From a virus, in the IMG/VR virus record IMGVR_UViG_3300040801_001841, positions 1 to 39,499 of that record: DNA of 39,499 nt; one strand, written 5' to 3'. Under the pieces are notes generated by a model. That model was not told the DNA's origin and searched no databases. It was given only the letters and a program-made list of their open reading frames with translations. Every line of letters starts with the position of its first letter. Position 1 is the stretch's first letter. Both the position numbers and the translations under genes were made by a program. Below, piece after piece: positions 8,491 to 17,994 of this stretch.

Positions 8491-10337
8491 AAACAGATAT
8501 TGAAACTCTAAAAGACAGTTTTTGGCTCGGCTATGACGAATTCGCTAAGTCTAGAGCTGAAGCTGAATTGGCTTGGAATTATTATCATAATCGCCAATGG
8601 ACTGCTGAAGCTATTAATAAGCTAATGGAACGCGGACAGCCTATTGAGACTTTTAATATTGTAAAGCTGTTCAGTCGTATGTTAGTCGGTTACTATTCAA
8701 CCACTATTAATACTGCGGTTGCAGATCCAGTACAGTATAGTGATATGACAACTGCGTCATTACTTACTGATGCCATTAGCCATGTGTTTGAATCTAATCA
8801 TATGGATGTACAGGGTGATGAAATTAAACTTGGAGGTATTATTTCAGGTTTAATGTGTACTATGAATCAGCCGTATAAAACTGGAGCACGTGATAGATTT
8901 GGTAGACCTGTCTATTCAATTAGAATTGGTTATGTACCTGATTATGAGTTAGTTCTTGATCCACTGAGTACAGCCATTGATTATTCAGATGCTCGTTTTC
9001 TACATAGATTTAAGTGGCTACCAGAAGAATCTGTTATTAAGCTGTTTGGCAAAAATAAAATCAATGAGATTGAGGCTAATCATAATCATTTAGCTATTCA
9101 AGAGGCTGATTACGATTATACAGGCCAAGGCAGTTTCTATGGCCGATATAAAGTTTTCAATAACTATCTTATTGTCCATACAGTTATTGAGGATAATAAT
9201 GGTAAGCGATGGTCTATTTATTGGTGTGGAGACACTGAGTTAGATCGTAAAGAAATTACTTATAAACATGTCAAATGGGACTATCGTGTTTGTAAGATTC
9301 AGTCTTCTAGTTATAAAGAATATTATGGTGTATTCCATGAAGTGCTAGAGACTCAGAAAGCTATTAATCAAGCTCTTATTAAGCTACAGCTAATGGCTAA
9401 TACACAAAAAGTATTTGCTGAAAAAACTGCTGTTGAAGATATGGCTAGATTTACTGATGCTGTTAATAGAGTTAATGGCGTTATTCCAGTTAAGACTCTT
9501 AAAGGTATTAGAGTAGAGAATCTATCTGCTGATGCAATAGAACAATATCAAATTATTGATCAAGCATTCAATAGAATTCAGCGCGTGCTTAATATTAACG
9601 ATTCATTTCTTGGTATGGCATTTGCTTCTGATTCTGGTCGTAAAGTTAAACTTCAGCAGAATGCTACAATTATGGCATTGCGTTATTTGACTGTGCGTAT
9701 TGAATCATTCTATAAGCTGTTAGGTCAAGATGTAGCAGGTCTTATTAAACAGTATTATACAGCTGAACAGGTATTGCGTGTAGCTGATGATGTTGTAGGA
9801 CAGCGGTTTATTGCTTTGAATAAGCCTATGGAAAAATGGTCAGGTCAACTTGATCCTAAAGGCCAACCAGTTATGGAGCCTATGTTTGAACAAGTATATG
9901 ATCCTGAAAACGGTAAACCAGAAGTAGATGATGAAGGTCGTTTAGTTTTTGCACCTATTCCAGAACCAGCTACTGAGTTACAATTTAGTGGCCACGATAT
10001 TCGTATTGAAGCCGTAAATTATAATGATGAAGATGAACGGTCTCAGATTATGCTTGAAACTGTAATGTCTGGTCAGATGGGTACGATGATGGCACAAGTT
10101 AATCCAGCTGGATTCTTCCAAATTTCTGCTTTGACATTGAAATCTATGAAAACTAAGTACTCTCCTGAGATTAGTCAAGTCTTTGAACAGACTGCGCAAA
10201 TGTTACAAGGGTCGCCACAAGATGAAGAGGCTGCAGCATATCTGGCAGGACAAAGTGCAAGACCATCAGGTGGTGATGATAGTGCTGGTATTGCTAAAGA
10301 TACTAAACTTCCAACTAATACTAATGAGGCAGCATAA
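8487..10337 (+). CDS. Portal protein, P22-like
   Basis: A 616-residue portal, the dodecameric ring through which DNA enters and leaves the capsid. The N-terminus carries the P22-like portal signature (residues about 10-45: LGYDEFAKSRAEAELAWNYY, HNRQWT), followed by FNIVKLFSRMLVGYYS and the DYELVLDPLS block (about 152-162). The stem-helix region around 280-310 (VLETQKAINQALIKLQLMAN) and the C-terminal helices fit. Length is in the usual range. It lies between ejection genes rather than beside the terminase, so the packaging genes are split into two clusters. Confidence 0.9.
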   Translation: MKTDIETLKDSFWLGYDEFAKSRAEAELAWNYYHNRQWTAEAINKLMERGQPIETFNIVKLFSRMLVGYYSTTINTAVADPVQYSDMTTASLLTDAISHVFESNHMDVQGDEIKLGGIISGLMCTMNQPYKTGARDRFGRPVYSIRIGYVPDYELVLDPLSTAIDYSDARFLHRFKWLPEESVIKLFGKNKINEIEANHNHLAIQEADYDYTGQGSFYGRYKVFNNYLIVHTVIEDNNGKRWSIYWCGDTELDRKEITYKHVKWDYRVCKIQSSSYKEYYGVFHEVLETQKAINQALIKLQLMANTQKVFAEKTAVEDMARFTDAVNRVNGVIPVKTLKGIRVENLSADAIEQYQIIDQAFNRIQRVLNINDSFLGMAFASDSGRKVKLQQNATIMALRYLTVRIESFYKLLGQDVAGLIKQYYTAEQVLRVADDVVGQRFIALNKPMEKWSGQLDPKGQPVMEPMFEQVYDPENGKPEVDDEGRLVFAPIPEPATELQFSGHDIRIEAVNYNDEDERSQIMLETVMSGQMGTMMAQVNPAGFFQISALTLKSMKTKYSPEISQVFEQTAQMLQGSPQDEEAAAYLAGQSARPSGGDDSAGIAKDTKLPTNTNEAA

Positions 10338-13300
10338 TGAGCTTCGGAAGAGTAATTAAAACAGCTTTTGATTGGGTAATAGAGAATCGTTCGCGTCTTG
10401 AAGATGCACTTGAAGCTATGCCAGATCAACAAATGTCTATTGATGACATTAAAAATGGATTAAGGAATCGTGGTGTACAACAGCTTGAAGTGGACCAATC
10501 TGGTGTAGGGCCGTTTCTTGATAAATTGTCTGACCCTAATCAAACTCTTACTCCTAAAGTATTAAAAGAAGAACTACCTAATTTGCGTAATGATGAATAT
10601 AAAGTATCTGAAATTCGTGGTATTGATAATAAAGAATTACTAACTGAACGTAATGCACTTGAGGATGCTTGGTTTAGTTTAGATTTGGGTAATCAAGGTG
10701 ATCTATCTTTAACTAATATAGAGAATTTCATTGATGAACGTAAAGCTCGTATTGATTTAGTACGTAGTGACTATCCAATGAATGAAGCAGAAGGACTCGC
10801 TGAAATATTCGAGACAGAAATTAATCAGGCAGAAGATATAAAACAAAGACTAATTCAAGTTATGCAAGGAGATGATGCTGAAATTTTAACGCATAATTAT
10901 GCTTTTGATCATGATGCGTATAGAGAATATGCTCTTCCAAATACTGATGATGCTTCTTATTTTGTTCGTATATATGAGAATCCTACTGTAGATCGTAAAG
11001 GCATTCCATATGGTGATGCAATGAATCATTGGCCTGGTCAATATGAGAATGGGGTATTCCATGTACGTGGCGATGATGTAGGTGAGAATGTACGTAGACT
11101 ACAAGAAGTACAATCAGATACTCAAAATATTTTAACTCATAATAAAATGCAGACTATTGAGGACTGGCGTATAGGTGGTGATATAGGTAGAAATATACCT
11201 GATGCTGCAGATATAATAGAACAAGCAGCTAGTGGAGGTCCAATTAATGATGCTAGTGCTGAAATAATAAAAGAAACTAATAAAAGCTGGATAGATACTT
11301 TCCATAACTGGGTTGGCATAGAAAACCAATGGGATGATGTTATGGATCCAATAGGCGAATTTCCTAATAGTCTTGAAACAGCTGATATTAATGAAATTCG
11401 TAGGTACATGTTAAACGTAGCTACTAATGGTCAATGGGAATTAGATGCTCCAGTTAGAGTTAAAACTTTACTTAATAGAATATATCACGGATTTACAGTT
11501 AGAGGTGAAGGTATTGATATAGTCAAAAAGTACATTCAAGAAGTAAATCCAGATTTAAATACAGATCAAGTTGATAATTTATACTTAGCTATTAATAATA
11601 CTGTAGATGATTATAGAGAAGCAATAGCTGAAACTCGTGATATGTTTATAACTAAACGAAGAGATAGAGTCAGACTTCGTGTTACGCCTAAAGAACGTCT
11701 TAACCGTATTATGAATGCTGATTTTAGCAGTGTAAAGACAAAGCCAGAATGGCATGGTGAATTTACTAAACAAGAAGCTGCACTGCAAGAAAAAGCTTAT
11801 ACCAATGCGTTTGAAGGCATTAGTGAAAAATATAACATTAATGTAGAAGGTGTAATGGATGGCCTATTAAATTCATCACAGAAAGAGTTAAGAAGAAATT
11901 TACTTGATAGAGTATTAGATAGTGATTACAATAAGCTAGATGCATATGCAGATAGAGTAGATGAGTTATTGCCTAATTCTTTTCAGGCTGGCCAAAGAAT
12001 GAAGCGTGAAATTTATCATGGAACAAGAGAAGGTATTGAATATATTAGAACTATAGATAAAGATTTTCCAGATATTAATGGTGCTGTAGATGAGATAACT
12101 GAAAAATTTAAAGCTAATGTTGAACAAGGCATGAAAGATCTAGAGCCTCTTAAGCAATTTCCTAATGCTAAAGACTATGAGATGCCAGTACCTTATATTA
12201 AACAAGCCTATCAAGAAGAAGTTTTGAGAGCTCTTGAAGAAGGTAAAACAGAAGTATGGCTTACTGTAGACCCTCCTGGTTTTGACAAATTAATTCGCGG
12301 TGACGGTCCACATAGTAGCTATGTCAATGGTAAACATCATAAGCAATTCAAATCTATTGCTAAGAGATTCAATGCAACTGTAGTTGATGAAGACGGTTAT
12401 CTTAAAATGAAATTTCCAGCTAAACTTGCAGCCGGTGGCGGTGGTACATTAGCTATTTCAGCTTATGCAGATACTAATACTGCTGAAGCAGATGCTAAGG
12501 CACTTGAAGCAGGTTTTACACCGGCAGAAATTGCTGCGTTTAAAGAAGAAGAGGGTATTCATGAGTACGAAAATCCTCTTAAAGCTGAACAAGCTATACG
12601 TGAGGGATTTACACCAGAAGAAATTAAAAAGTTTGAGCAAGAAGAATTCATTAGGTCATTGACTGAAGAAGACTTTGCAGAACATCCAGGTGTGGCTACA
12701 GATGTTCCAAATGTAGAAGGAGGTGTTGACTACAAGAAATTGCCACCTGATGTTATTAAGCAAGTCGCAATCGATCTTGAGGTTGATCCTACCACACCTA
12801 AGGGTATTGATGCTGTTTATGAAGAAATCATGTACCGTGATAATCCTGAGCTGCGTAAGATTAATCAAGCAAAGGCAGATAAATGGCGAGTTGACCAAGC
12901 ACGTAATGATCTTGCAGACTTTATTGAATTGAATGATTATTATCAGCCATTTAATTGGACAGCTAGTAGTGTTGGTTTTGCTGTTGCGCATGAATTGTAT
13001 ATAAGTAATAAACAAAGAATTCAGAAAGATATTATTGAAATGGGGCGTGAGCATGGTTATGACTTTATTCTAGGTGAAGGCGATGAAGTCAACGGTTTGC
13101 CAGAAGATCAGTGGTTTGTAAATATTGATGGTAATATTTACGAAGCTAATCCAGGATTCTTTGCTGGTATAGCTCGTGAAGGTGGTGAGATTGGTGGAGC
13201 CGTACAAGGTGGTATTGCTGCAGGTTTATGGATTGATCGCTATACTCGTGGTTGGGAAGCTACTCCATATACACGCCTTATGAAATTTGGCGCAATTACT

Positions 13301-15232
13301 GCTGGTATAACAGCTGGTTCTATGCTTGGCGATCAGATTGATTATGTAACAGCTGCTATGCGCCAACATGAAGAGTACAATTGGGGTGTAGCTCGTGATA
13401 AAGCTATGGGTTCTGCAGAACTTGCTGTGCTTGGTGAAATCGGTGGTTACGCTGTATTAAGAGCTGGTGCTGCTGGTTGGTCAGGTATTCGTAGAGCTTG
13501 GAATCATGTCATGAATGGTAATATTGATGGTGCCTTTGATATGTTAATTAGGTCTCTTGATATTACTGAAGAACAAGCACATGAGATTGTAGGTCATTGG
13601 GAAGATCTTAATCAAAAACAAGCTCCAACTTTATCTGACAAAAAAGCATGGTGGAATATAACTAAGTATACTTCAGATAAAGATAAAGAAAAGGCTATTG
13701 CTGTAATTCCTGGCAGTCAAGCAGGTGGCCACAATATTGCAGAAACTCTAGCTGAAAAGAATCCTAGGGCTTCTGCAGCTATTCGTGCTGAAACTAATCA
13801 ACGTGCTAAATCACTTGTGCGTGCAACAGGTGATGTAATAACCGATGAAGAGTTAGGTAAACTATCAGATCTTGATCAAGTTAGGGCGATTAAAAGAGCA
13901 CGTAGAGCTACTGCTACTGATATTGTAGAAAGTATCAATACTTATCGTAAAGACGTTGGTAATTTCTATGAAGTAATAAAACAGCAAGGTGGTGATTTAG
14001 TTCCTACAGGCTATACTTGGGATATGGATACTGTAGCAATTGAGCCATTAACTAAAGATCTTATTAGCCGTATCTATAAAGATGGTAAGCGTAAGACTGC
14101 TCGTAATATGCTTAAGCGTATTGATAAGCTTACAGTTACTCGTACCTTCCCAGATCTTATTGAATTGCGTCAATTAATCAATGAAGTACGTAGTGTAGGT
14201 AAGCCTAGTCGTGCTGAAATAGAAGCGTTTCAAAACATCATAGATACTATTGATGAAGAAATAGCTGATGCGTCTACTAAAATGGGTAAAGACGGTGCTC
14301 AATGGCATAGAGACTGGCTTAATGCTAAAGCTGATTACAGTGAGATGAAACGGCTTACAACTAATGCGCTAGGTAAGATTCTTGAACGTCCTGGTGTTAG
14401 TGAAACTGTTGTAGCTAAAGCTCTTGTTAAATATGGTACTGCACTAGATGGCACATACTCTGATCTAGTTAAGAAATTACCGTTAGATGTTCAGCCTAAA
14501 GTTGAGAACCTTGTTATTGATGAATTAGTTGAGCAGTTTACTGACGGTTCTATCACTCAGTTCCAAGCGACTAATTTCCCTGAACTGTCAATAGCATTAG
14601 ACGCTTATGATTTCAGATGGCCGCAAGCTAAAGCACTTAAAGGTGTTGTAGATAAGTTTGCAAAAGTGTACCAAAATGACATAGCTTTGTCTTATGTTAC
14701 TGGCGGTATTACTACTACTAAATTTGCGCACTATCTTACTACTGATCCTGTTGTTCGTGCACAATTTGAAATAGCTAGTGGTGTCTTTAATCAAATTAAG
14801 GTTTTGATGGGCGGTTCTAAAGGTGATGCCGCTGCACTTATTAATGCTAGTGCTAAACTACTTGAGGATCCTCTTAATCCTAAAAATGTTCAGCAAGCTA
14901 TTGATGCAATTGAAGGCAACGCTCAGTTAGAAGCGGCAATTAAGAAACTGCAAACTGAAACAGCTGCAGCGCGACATAATCCTGGACCTGGCGGTACAAT
15001 TAAAGTTCGTCTTTATGAGGATGGTAAAGGCAACCTTTATACACAGGCAGGTGACGGTCGTCAAGCTGTAGATACAACACCTATGCATCGCATTACAAGT
15101 GAAGACGTAGCAAAGAAAGTTGCTAGGACTGACGATCTAAGCAATCTCGATAACGTGCAAACTGCTAGGCTCATTGAAGCAGGTTATATAATGATTGGCT
15201 TAAATGACGGTACTGTTATTAAATTGCTTTAA
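10337..15232 (+). CDS. Giant ejection/internal virion protein with split LPD-like domain
   Basis: A 1631-residue protein, the largest in the window, starting TAATG-coupled to the portal stop. Around residues 195-262 it resembles large-polyvalent-protein associated domains (YREYALPNTDD, YFVRIYENPTVDRKGIPYGD, VRRLQEVQSDTQN), and a matching C-terminal half seems to recur near 620-700 (YQEEVLRALEEGKTEVWLTV; KHHKQFKSIAKRFNATVV). Next come two tandem helical repeats (EAGFTPAEIAAFKEEE and REGFTPEEIKKFEQEE, about 718-775), a glycine-rich hydrophobic section (about 945-1050) and long helices. It would form the trans-periplasmic DNA conduit. No lytic transglycosylase motif was recognised. The 3' end runs 33 nt into the convergent nuclease gene. 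Confidence 0.75.
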   Translation: MSFGRVIKTAFDWVIENRSRLEDALEAMPDQQMSIDDIKNGLRNRGVQQLEVDQSGVGPFLDKLSDPNQTLTPKVLKEELPNLRNDEYKVSEIRGIDNKELLTERNALEDAWFSLDLGNQGDLSLTNIENFIDERKARIDLVRSDYPMNEAEGLAEIFETEINQAEDIKQRLIQVMQGDDAEILTHNYAFDHDAYREYALPNTDDASYFVRIYENPTVDRKGIPYGDAMNHWPGQYENGVFHVRGDDVGENVRRLQEVQSDTQNILTHNKMQTIEDWRIGGDIGRNIPDAADIIEQAASGGPINDASAEIIKETNKSWIDTFHNWVGIENQWDDVMDPIGEFPNSLETADINEIRRYMLNVATNGQWELDAPVRVKTLLNRIYHGFTVRGEGIDIVKKYIQEVNPDLNTDQVDNLYLAINNTVDDYREAIAETRDMFITKRRDRVRLRVTPKERLNRIMNADFSSVKTKPEWHGEFTKQEAALQEKAYTNAFEGISEKYNINVEGVMDGLLNSSQKELRRNLLDRVLDSDYNKLDAYADRVDELLPNSFQAGQRMKREIYHGTREGIEYIRTIDKDFPDINGAVDEITEKFKANVEQGMKDLEPLKQFPNAKDYEMPVPYIKQAYQEEVLRALEEGKTEVWLTVDPPGFDKLIRGDGPHSSYVNGKHHKQFKSIAKRFNATVVDEDGYLKMKFPAKLAAGGGGTLAISAYADTNTAEADAKALEAGFTPAEIAAFKEEEGIHEYENPLKAEQAIREGFTPEEIKKFEQEEFIRSLTEEDFAEHPGVATDVPNVEGGVDYKKLPPDVIKQVAIDLEVDPTTPKGIDAVYEEIMYRDNPELRKINQAKADKWRVDQARNDLADFIELNDYYQPFNWTASSVGFAVAHELYISNKQRIQKDIIEMGREHGYDFILGEGDEVNGLPEDQWFVNIDGNIYEANPGFFAGIAREGGEIGGAVQGGIAAGLWIDRYTRGWEATPYTRLMKFGAITAGITAGSMLGDQIDYVTAAMRQHEEYNWGVARDKAMGSAELAVLGEIGGYAVLRAGAAGWSGIRRAWNHVMNGNIDGAFDMLIRSLDITEEQAHEIVGHWEDLNQKQAPTLSDKKAWWNITKYTSDKDKEKAIAVIPGSQAGGHNIAETLAEKNPRASAAIRAETNQRAKSLVRATGDVITDEELGKLSDLDQVRAIKRARRATATDIVESINTYRKDVGNFYEVIKQQGGDLVPTGYTWDMDTVAIEPLTKDLISRIYKDGKRKTARNMLKRIDKLTVTRTFPDLIELRQLINEVRSVGKPSRAEIEAFQNIIDTIDEEIADASTKMGKDGAQWHRDWLNAKADYSEMKRLTTNALGKILERPGVSETVVAKALVKYGTALDGTYSDLVKKLPLDVQPKVENLVIDELVEQFTDGSITQFQATNFPELSIALDAYDFRWPQAKALKGVVDKFAKVYQNDIALSYVTGGITTTKFAHYLTTDPVVRAQFEIASGVFNQIKVLMGGSKGDAAALINASAKLLEDPLNPKNVQQAIDAIEGNAQLEAAIKKLQTETAAARHNPGPGGTIKVRLYEDGKGNLYTQAGDGRQAVDTTPMHRITSEDVAKKVARTDDLSNLDNVQTARLIEAGYIMIGLNDGTVIKLL

Positions 15233-15481
15233 ATAGTCATCGTAGCCGTAAGCAATAAAAGCAATACCATTATTCTTACGCACTTGTTTAACTCTAACCT
15301 CTTGAAGTTTAGACGCTCGACCTTTGAGCGTCTTTACTTCTATTTCCCAATAGCGTCCCTCAGGACTGCATGCAATAATGTCTAGAATCCCAGCACGATT
15401 CATTGTAATACTCTTGCATGCTACAAAACCATTAGCTTTTAGGTGTTGGAGTATCTTTGCTTGTATTCTCTGTTCGGACAC
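15200..15481 (-). CDS. VRR-NUC domain nuclease
   Basis: A roughly 93-residue PD-(D/E)XK nuclease of the VRR-NUC type, related to Holliday-junction resolvase-like phage nucleases. Key features are the RAGILDIIACSPEGRYWEIEVK block, supplying the Asp and the E-V-K catalytic elements, and a following KLQEVRVKQVRKNNG helix. GTG at 15481 is chosen because GGAG lies 7 nt ahead; an in-frame TTG at 15499 lacks a ribosome site. The 5' part overlaps the upstream gene by about 50 nt, and the 3' end overlaps the convergent giant ejection gene by 33 nt. It is the last gene of the leftward replication operon and probably processes recombination or replication junctions. Confidence 0.8.
   Translation of the reverse strand: MSEQRIQAKILQHLKANGFVACKSITMNRAGILDIIACSPEGRYWEIEVKTLKGRASKLQEVRVKQVRKNNGIAFIAYGYDDYLKQFNNSTVI
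15311..15336 (+). terminator. Possible terminator of the rightward late operon
   Basis: On the + strand an 8-bp stem, AGACGCTC with GAGCGTCT, encloses the 7-nt loop GACCTTT and is followed by a short TTT run. It lies about 80 nt past the stop of the giant ejection gene, inside the convergent nuclease gene on the opposite strand. This would stop rightward late transcription before it runs antisense through the replication operon. The T-run is short, so strength is uncertain. Confidence 0.45.
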
Positions 15482-15716
15482 GCCTATTCTCCGCTTCAAT
15501 TACTTGATGATCTACTCTCTTCCAACGGCCTTGAATTCGTTCTAAACCTTTAGGCACTTCCATAAAGAATTGCCCATCAATCATATGAAAGAATTCGCCA
15601 TTAACTATTAGTGGTTTATCTAGCTTAAAGAAAGCACCTTCGCATAGTTCAGGACTAGCTATAATTTCTGTTACTGTCATATCAGTAGGGAATTGAAATC
15701 TCATACTATTTTCCAA
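15432..15716 (-). CDS. Hypothetical protein of the replication operon
   Basis: A 94-residue protein not matched to a known family. The N-terminal two thirds (MRFQFPTDMTVTEIIASPEL, GAFFKLDKPLIVNGEFFHMIDGQF) look like a compact beta-rich fold; the C-terminus is polar with many Thr, Pro and Lys. It lies between the ligase and the nuclease, downstream of the large stem-loop at 15739-15838. An internal ATG at residue 5 is an alternative start. The last 50 nt overlap the nuclease gene in another frame. It is probably real because no other frame fills the space and the operon is otherwise gap-free. Confidence 0.5.
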   Translation of the reverse strand: MENSMRFQFPTDMTVTEIIASPELCEGAFFKLDKPLIVNGEFFHMIDGQFFMEVPKGLERIQGRWKRVDHQVIEAENRRVRTENTSKDTPTPKS

Positions 15717-15738
15717 TTGGTCAAAAATTGATCAATTC

Positions 15739-15838
15739 TGAGGCCCTGAGATCGTCCATATCGTGATAAAATAATTTAGCCTAGGGTTCATATCCATATT
15801 TATTTTTATCACGATCTGGATGATCTCATAAGACCTCA
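15739..15838 (-). other. Long imperfect inverted repeat (stem-loop)
   Basis: A left arm at 15739-15774 is nearly the reverse complement of a right arm at 15800-15838, separated by a 25-nt AT-rich spacer. Shared blocks, read on the + strand, include TGAGATC/GATCTCA and ATCGTGATAAAA against its complement, TTTTATCACGAT; the outer pair is TGAGG/CCTCA. The arms are interrupted by small bulges. It fills almost the entire gap between the ligase stop (15846) and the next gene start (15716), and would be transcribed in the leftward operon. There is no U-run after either arm, so it is not an ordinary terminator. A processing site, attenuator or DNA-level cruciform such as an origin element are options. 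Confidence 0.7.
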
Positions 15839-15845
15839 GGATGTC

Positions 15846-16718
15846 TTATTTATCAAATCGTACGGCTACAAATCTAGGTAAGAAAAGAGACCACTCACCA
15901 GTTCTAGAGTCTTGAATAACACTATTATACTTAACTTCAATAATCTTATCAATATAGATTGAAGGTGCTTGGTCTCGCTGTGCGTCATTAAAACCTGAGC
16001 CAACTTTAACTGTGACTATTTTATTTTCTACAAGGCCTCTACAAACTAAAGCACCAATCATACCTTCATATTTACCGGTACCAGGAGTTGTATCAATGCA
16101 AAGTAAATCTGCACTTTTAGTTTCTTTAATTTTAACCCAATTTTTATTCCTAGAAAAGTAATACTTGTGATCAAAAGGCTTAAGGATAAGACCCTCAAAT
16201 CCATCTGCATATAACTGTGCGCTTAGTTCTTCTACATGATCTGGCGAATGAACAGTCATATTACGCGCAATAACAAGATGAGCTTGATTAGCTGCAGTAA
16301 TAGTCCAAGAGTATCGCTCTTTATAACCCGCATCACATTTGCGTGCTTTAAACATTTCAAGCGGCATGCCATCAAAAATAGTATAGCTAAGCGATCGCTC
16401 ATTAATTCTATTACCATGTATAGCAGAATTAATCATACCAGAAACAGTTGTGCGAGTATTGACACTACCAGCACGAAATACTATTTCACCATCAAGCATC
16501 ATATTACCAAGTTGAGCTTGAAGAATCTGTTCTCGCAAGGCTGGAAGCTCTACTGTACTACCATTATATGTATAGAATGTAGGCATATCATCTTCAATAC
16601 AAGTAATAAGACGGACGCCATCAAACTTTAACTGAGCAAGCATAGGAAATACTAGCTTTTCAAATGGTACTTCTTTAGCTTTCATAGCTTTCAATTCTAT
16701 CTTAGGATGCTTTATCAT
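15846..16718 (-). CDS. ATP-dependent DNA ligase
   Basis: A 290-residue ligase that seals nicks during replication and recombination. Motif I is LKFDGVR with the adenylated lysine at residue 31. MLDGE at 74-78 corresponds to motif III/IIIa region, EGLILK at 175-180 is motif IV and WVKIK at 194-198 is motif V. The remainder (about 200-290) would be the OB-fold that closes on DNA. Length is close to small phage ligases of the T7 type. Its start overlaps the helicase stop by ATGA. A long stem-loop follows directly after its stop. Confidence 0.9.
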   Translation of the reverse strand: MIKHPKIELKAMKAKEVPFEKLVFPMLAQLKFDGVRLITCIEDDMPTFYTYNGSTVELPALREQILQAQLGNMMLDGEIVFRAGSVNTRTTVSGMINSAIHGNRINERSLSYTIFDGMPLEMFKARKCDAGYKERYSWTITAANQAHLVIARNMTVHSPDHVEELSAQLYADGFEGLILKPFDHKYYFSRNKNWVKIKETKSADLLCIDTTPGTGKYEGMIGALVCRGLVENKIVTVKVGSGFNDAQRDQAPSIYIDKIIEVKYNSVIQDSRTGEWSLFLPRFVAVRFDK

Positions 16719-17902
16719 AAATAGTTTCTCTCAAATACTGAATCAACAAAATTCTGTTTGTTAACAGATACGGTAAAATACACTTGCTCACTTACTGCTT
16801 TCTTAACTAATAAGAAATGTACTACAATAGGTTTATCACGGTGTTTAGCAGCTTGCCTTGCACGTCGCTGAGTATGCTTAGCAGTAGAAAAATCCTGTGA
16901 GTATACAACAATTGTTTCTACGTGTGCTAAGTCAATACCTTCAGCATATGATGTTGCTTGTAATATCTGTGCGTGTTTAAAGTGCTGTCGCAACTTTTGA
17001 CCTTCTGCAATATAGTGATAGAAGATAACTAAGTCTTTAGTGTCACCCCACACCTTTTTAATGTAATCAATTTTTTCTGTATTAGGTAGTATTAAATACT
17101 CGCCATCTATTTTAGCAGCTCCACCTTCTAGCATATGCAGTGAAGTGCGCAGCTTCATTGGTGTGTCACAAATTAACTCGTGCCTACCTAGGTTTAAGTA
17201 CTTGTCTTTCATTAGATAGTTGTAAGCTTTACGTGTAGTAGGTTTAAGCTCAAAGTAATGTAACTTATCTTCAGGCTCATGTTCAAACCCTAACTCTTTA
17301 CGTGTTTTAGTAATAAAAAGATGCTCTACCTCTGGTTTAATTAACTCGCCTTTAGTTTTAGTATATACGGGTACTTGACGACCATTAAACCAAGCATTAT
17401 CAGGAATGCCGTAAGTTCTAAACCAGGAGTAGAAATCCTTGTACTTACGCCAAGGAGACCAAGAACTCAAAGCAAACTGATGGTAGAGCATCTGAAAACC
17501 TTGTGCATACGGTGTAGCAGATAAATATATAATCGGCGTTTGTTTTGCAATCTCTTGTATTTGTTTATGCATATTAGATTGCTTAGGGTAGCCGGCTATA
17601 TAGTTATGTGCTTCATCCAGTATAAGTAAATCATGCTTACCAAATTTATGTACTTGATGATAATTAGTTACGTTATACTTTTTAGAATGTGGATACTGTG
17701 AAAGGGTAGTCTTCCACCCTTTCACGGCATTTTTCTTTGTCAATACAAGAACTGATTTTATGTTATCGCACTTTTCAGCTATCATAATTGCAGGCAGTGT
17801 TTTACCTGTACGTTCTTCAGCTGCTAAGTAAACCATCATAAAGCGACGAAGGATATTATATCCTTCGTCTGCCATTTCTTGCTGATACTTACGTGGTTTC
17901 AT
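16715..17902 (-). CDS. Superfamily II DNA helicase
   Basis: A 395-residue SF2 helicase. Walker A is EERTGKT at residues 29-35, motif II is DEAH at 96-99, motif III is SAT at 128-130, and motif VI is QRRARQ at about 345-350. The N-terminus MKPRKYQQEMADEGY is the Q-motif-like entry of SNF2/UvsW-type helicases. A branch-migrating or fork-remodelling helicase beside a ligase and nucleases is consistent with a phage recombination-dependent replication set. It overlaps the ligase by ATGA and the 31-codon membrane gene upstream by four bases. Confidence 0.85.
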   Translation of the reverse strand: MKPRKYQQEMADEGYNILRRFMMVYLAAEERTGKTLPAIMIAEKCDNIKSVLVLTKKNAVKGWKTTLSQYPHSKKYNVTNYHQVHKFGKHDLLILDEAHNYIAGYPKQSNMHKQIQEIAKQTPIIYLSATPYAQGFQMLYHQFALSSWSPWRKYKDFYSWFRTYGIPDNAWFNGRQVPVYTKTKGELIKPEVEHLFITKTRKELGFEHEPEDKLHYFELKPTTRKAYNYLMKDKYLNLGRHELICDTPMKLRTSLHMLEGGAAKIDGEYLILPNTEKIDYIKKVWGDTKDLVIFYHYIAEGQKLRQHFKHAQILQATSYAEGIDLAHVETIVVYSQDFSTAKHTQRRARQAAKHRDKPIVVHFLLVKKAVSEQVYFTVSVNKQNFVDSVFERNYL

Positions 17903-17994
17903 GTGCTAAAAGCTAATACTATTAGAAGTAACGCAAGTGGCGGAAACATTATACATAATAGTATTAGAGCTGTCCAAGCAATAAAAGTTTTCAT
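17899..17994 (-). CDS. 31-residue single-span membrane peptide
   Basis: A very short gene squeezed between the Cas4-like nuclease and the helicase. It starts with ATG overlapping the nuclease stop (ATGA) and its own TGA overlaps the helicase ATG in the same way, exactly filling the gap. The product is almost entirely hydrophobic: MKTFIAWTALILLCIMF, then PPLALLLIVLAFST, with Pro-Pro in the middle, so one kinked or two short membrane passages. Double coupling in an operon where all junctions look like this argues for a real gene. Function unknown; a membrane anchor, an early superinfection factor or a small pore are possibilities. Confidence 0.6.
   Translation of the reverse strand: MKTFIAWTALILLCIMFPPLALLLIVLAFST

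Noticed and set aside
15713-15738. CCAATTGG and ATTGATCAAT palindromes before the 15716 gene start
   Set aside because: Short palindromes are expected often in AT-rich DNA and no matching repeats are seen at other operons.
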